Shown in pieces: positions 63,114 through 64,000 of a stretch of DNA of 64,000 nucleotides; position 1 is the stretch's first letter; every line of letters starts with the position of its first letter. Below the pieces are notes generated by a model. It ran no database searches. It was given only the letters and a program-made list of their open reading frames with translations, and was not told the DNA's origin. A program made the translations under genes and the position numbers. The DNA comes from Pegoplata infirma. Taxonomy: Eukaryota; Arthropoda; Insecta; Diptera; Anthomyiidae. The stretch lies in contig OY992540.1 of the NCBI GenBank assembly GCA_963921195.1, forward strand, positions 15,383,136 through 15,447,135, written 5' to 3'.

Positions 63114-63690
63114 AGAGTTTTTTTCTAGCATTAATGTCCAAGAATCTCAACATTTTTCTAGTTTTTACTAAAGAGAAATTGTCAGATACTTTTCTATAAA
63201 AAATTTTAAGACAAATTCCTTAGAAAAATTCTCGAATTTTTCCTAAAGAGAAATTTGTTCTATAGAAAAATTCTCACATTTTTTGTATAGAAAAATTCTC
63301 AAATTTTTTTTATAAAAAAATTCTCTGGTTTTTTCTACAAAAAATTCTCAGATTTTTTCTACAGAAAAATTCTCCGATTTTTACAAAATAAAAATTGTCT
63401 GATTATTTCTATAAAAAATTCTGAGAAAAATTCTCAAATTTTTCCTGTAGAGAAATCCCACAAATTTTTCCTATACAAAAATTTTTGTATAATTTCTAAA
63501 AAAAAAATTAGTTATCCGAGCCTTTTTTCATCAGAAAAATTTTAAAATTCCAAGGCAATCTTTATGTAGGAAAATCTTAAGATTCTTATAAATTTTTTAT
63601 TATAAAATTTTTATAGAAAATTTCTCCTATAAAAAATTCTCAGATTTTTCCTATAAAATAATTCGAAAGTGTTTCCTATGTAGAAAAATT
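63114..63690. repeat. Degenerate AGAATTTTTCTATAG array, right part
   Basis: Continues the array of 61799-62498 on the other side of B3, mostly as TTTTTCTATAGAAAAATTCTC units, which are self-complementary. The last 310 bases of the window (63691-64000) hold no feature I can recognise. Confidence 0.6.
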
Positions 63691-64000
63691 TTTAAATTTG
63701 GTGGGTGGGGGTGTAATTTTTTTTACCCTTGTAGATCCACGCCTGCCCCATACTCTGTTAAAAAAATTTTTCCAACATAACATTATTTCAAAATCATTTT
63801 TAATGATTTCCTGAAAAACTAAAAAAGAAAAAAATAGTTGTGTTTTCAGTTCTTTTAAAGCTCTTTCTCCCGTCCGTATTTTTCTGTATTAGAAAAATAA
63901 CTTATTTTGATAATTTTGATGATTTTTGTTTTGGACACTTACGATTGTCATTTAAATTCATTGTGCAACTTTTAGTATAGGGTTTTTATATTTGCTAAAT

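Overview
The window looks like intergenic DNA from a higher fly (Diptera, probably Brachycera). It is very AT-rich and has no operon layout. It carries dispersed elements with a (GTCC/GTCT)n microsatellite of the mini-me/DINE-1 type, Helitrons starting TCTATATA, a primer-binding site matching insect tRNA-Lys(CTT), and relics of hAT, Tc1 and mariner transposases. The exact genus cannot be told from the sequence. I find no intact host gene. The only stretch with gene-like composition is around 46.35-46.69 kb, and it is a weak candidate. Most open frames elsewhere are by-products of T-rich arrays or of transposon arms.

The window is mainly a nest of mobile elements. Boundaries were set by terminal inverted repeats (TIRs), target-site duplications (TSDs) and, in several cases, an uninterrupted copy of the target elsewhere in the window. 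Layout: 1-5 kb, a hairpin and R block, a tRNA-derived SINE and a DINE-like element split by two MITEs. 5-11 kb, a second DINE-like element split by a foldback and a CCC-ended MITE, then a 1.9 kb foldback with tandem-repeat arms. 12-13.4 kb, a hAT element with a broken transposase. 13.9-15.2 kb, two inverted LTR-like arms meeting at a palindromic tRNA-Lys primer-binding site. 15.7-16.9 kb, a TTA-TSD MITE and a hAT MITE. 17.4-21.8 kb, a TA-TSD element holding two hAT MITEs and a Transib-like element. 22-26.9 kb, a T-rich array, two tandem DINE-like copies and a small CCC-ended MITE. 27.5-32.5 kb, a TA-TSD element and a minus-strand DINE-like copy split by a foldback that is itself split twice. 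32.8-36.3 kb, a foldback containing a Transib-like element, then a hAT-like element. 37-40.5 kb, DINE-like copies split by a CCC-ended element holding a palindromic hAT MITE. 41-44 kb, a DINE/Helitron-like unit with a 145-bp array and a 16-bp array. 45-50.6 kb, TA-TSD and CACAG-ended MITEs and a Helitron whose 5' end was hit by two palindromic hAT MITEs. 51.5-52.5 kb, a MITE with repeated internal motifs holding a Harbinger-like MITE. 53-61 kb, a five-layer nest: TA-TSD element > Helitron > mariner > Helitron, with a Tc1 relic in the outer Helitron. 61-64 kb, a hAT MITE, a TA-TSD MITE and a DINE-like copy.

The elements do not work together as a pathway. No intact transposase or Rep/helicase is present, so every copy seen is non-autonomous or dead. 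Three recurring patterns stand out: MITEs with CCC-ended TIRs and 2-bp TSDs whose superfamily I do not recognise; many kilobase-scale inverted repeats that could give double-stranded RNA if transcribed; and two independent foldback insertions at the same position of the DINE-like element.
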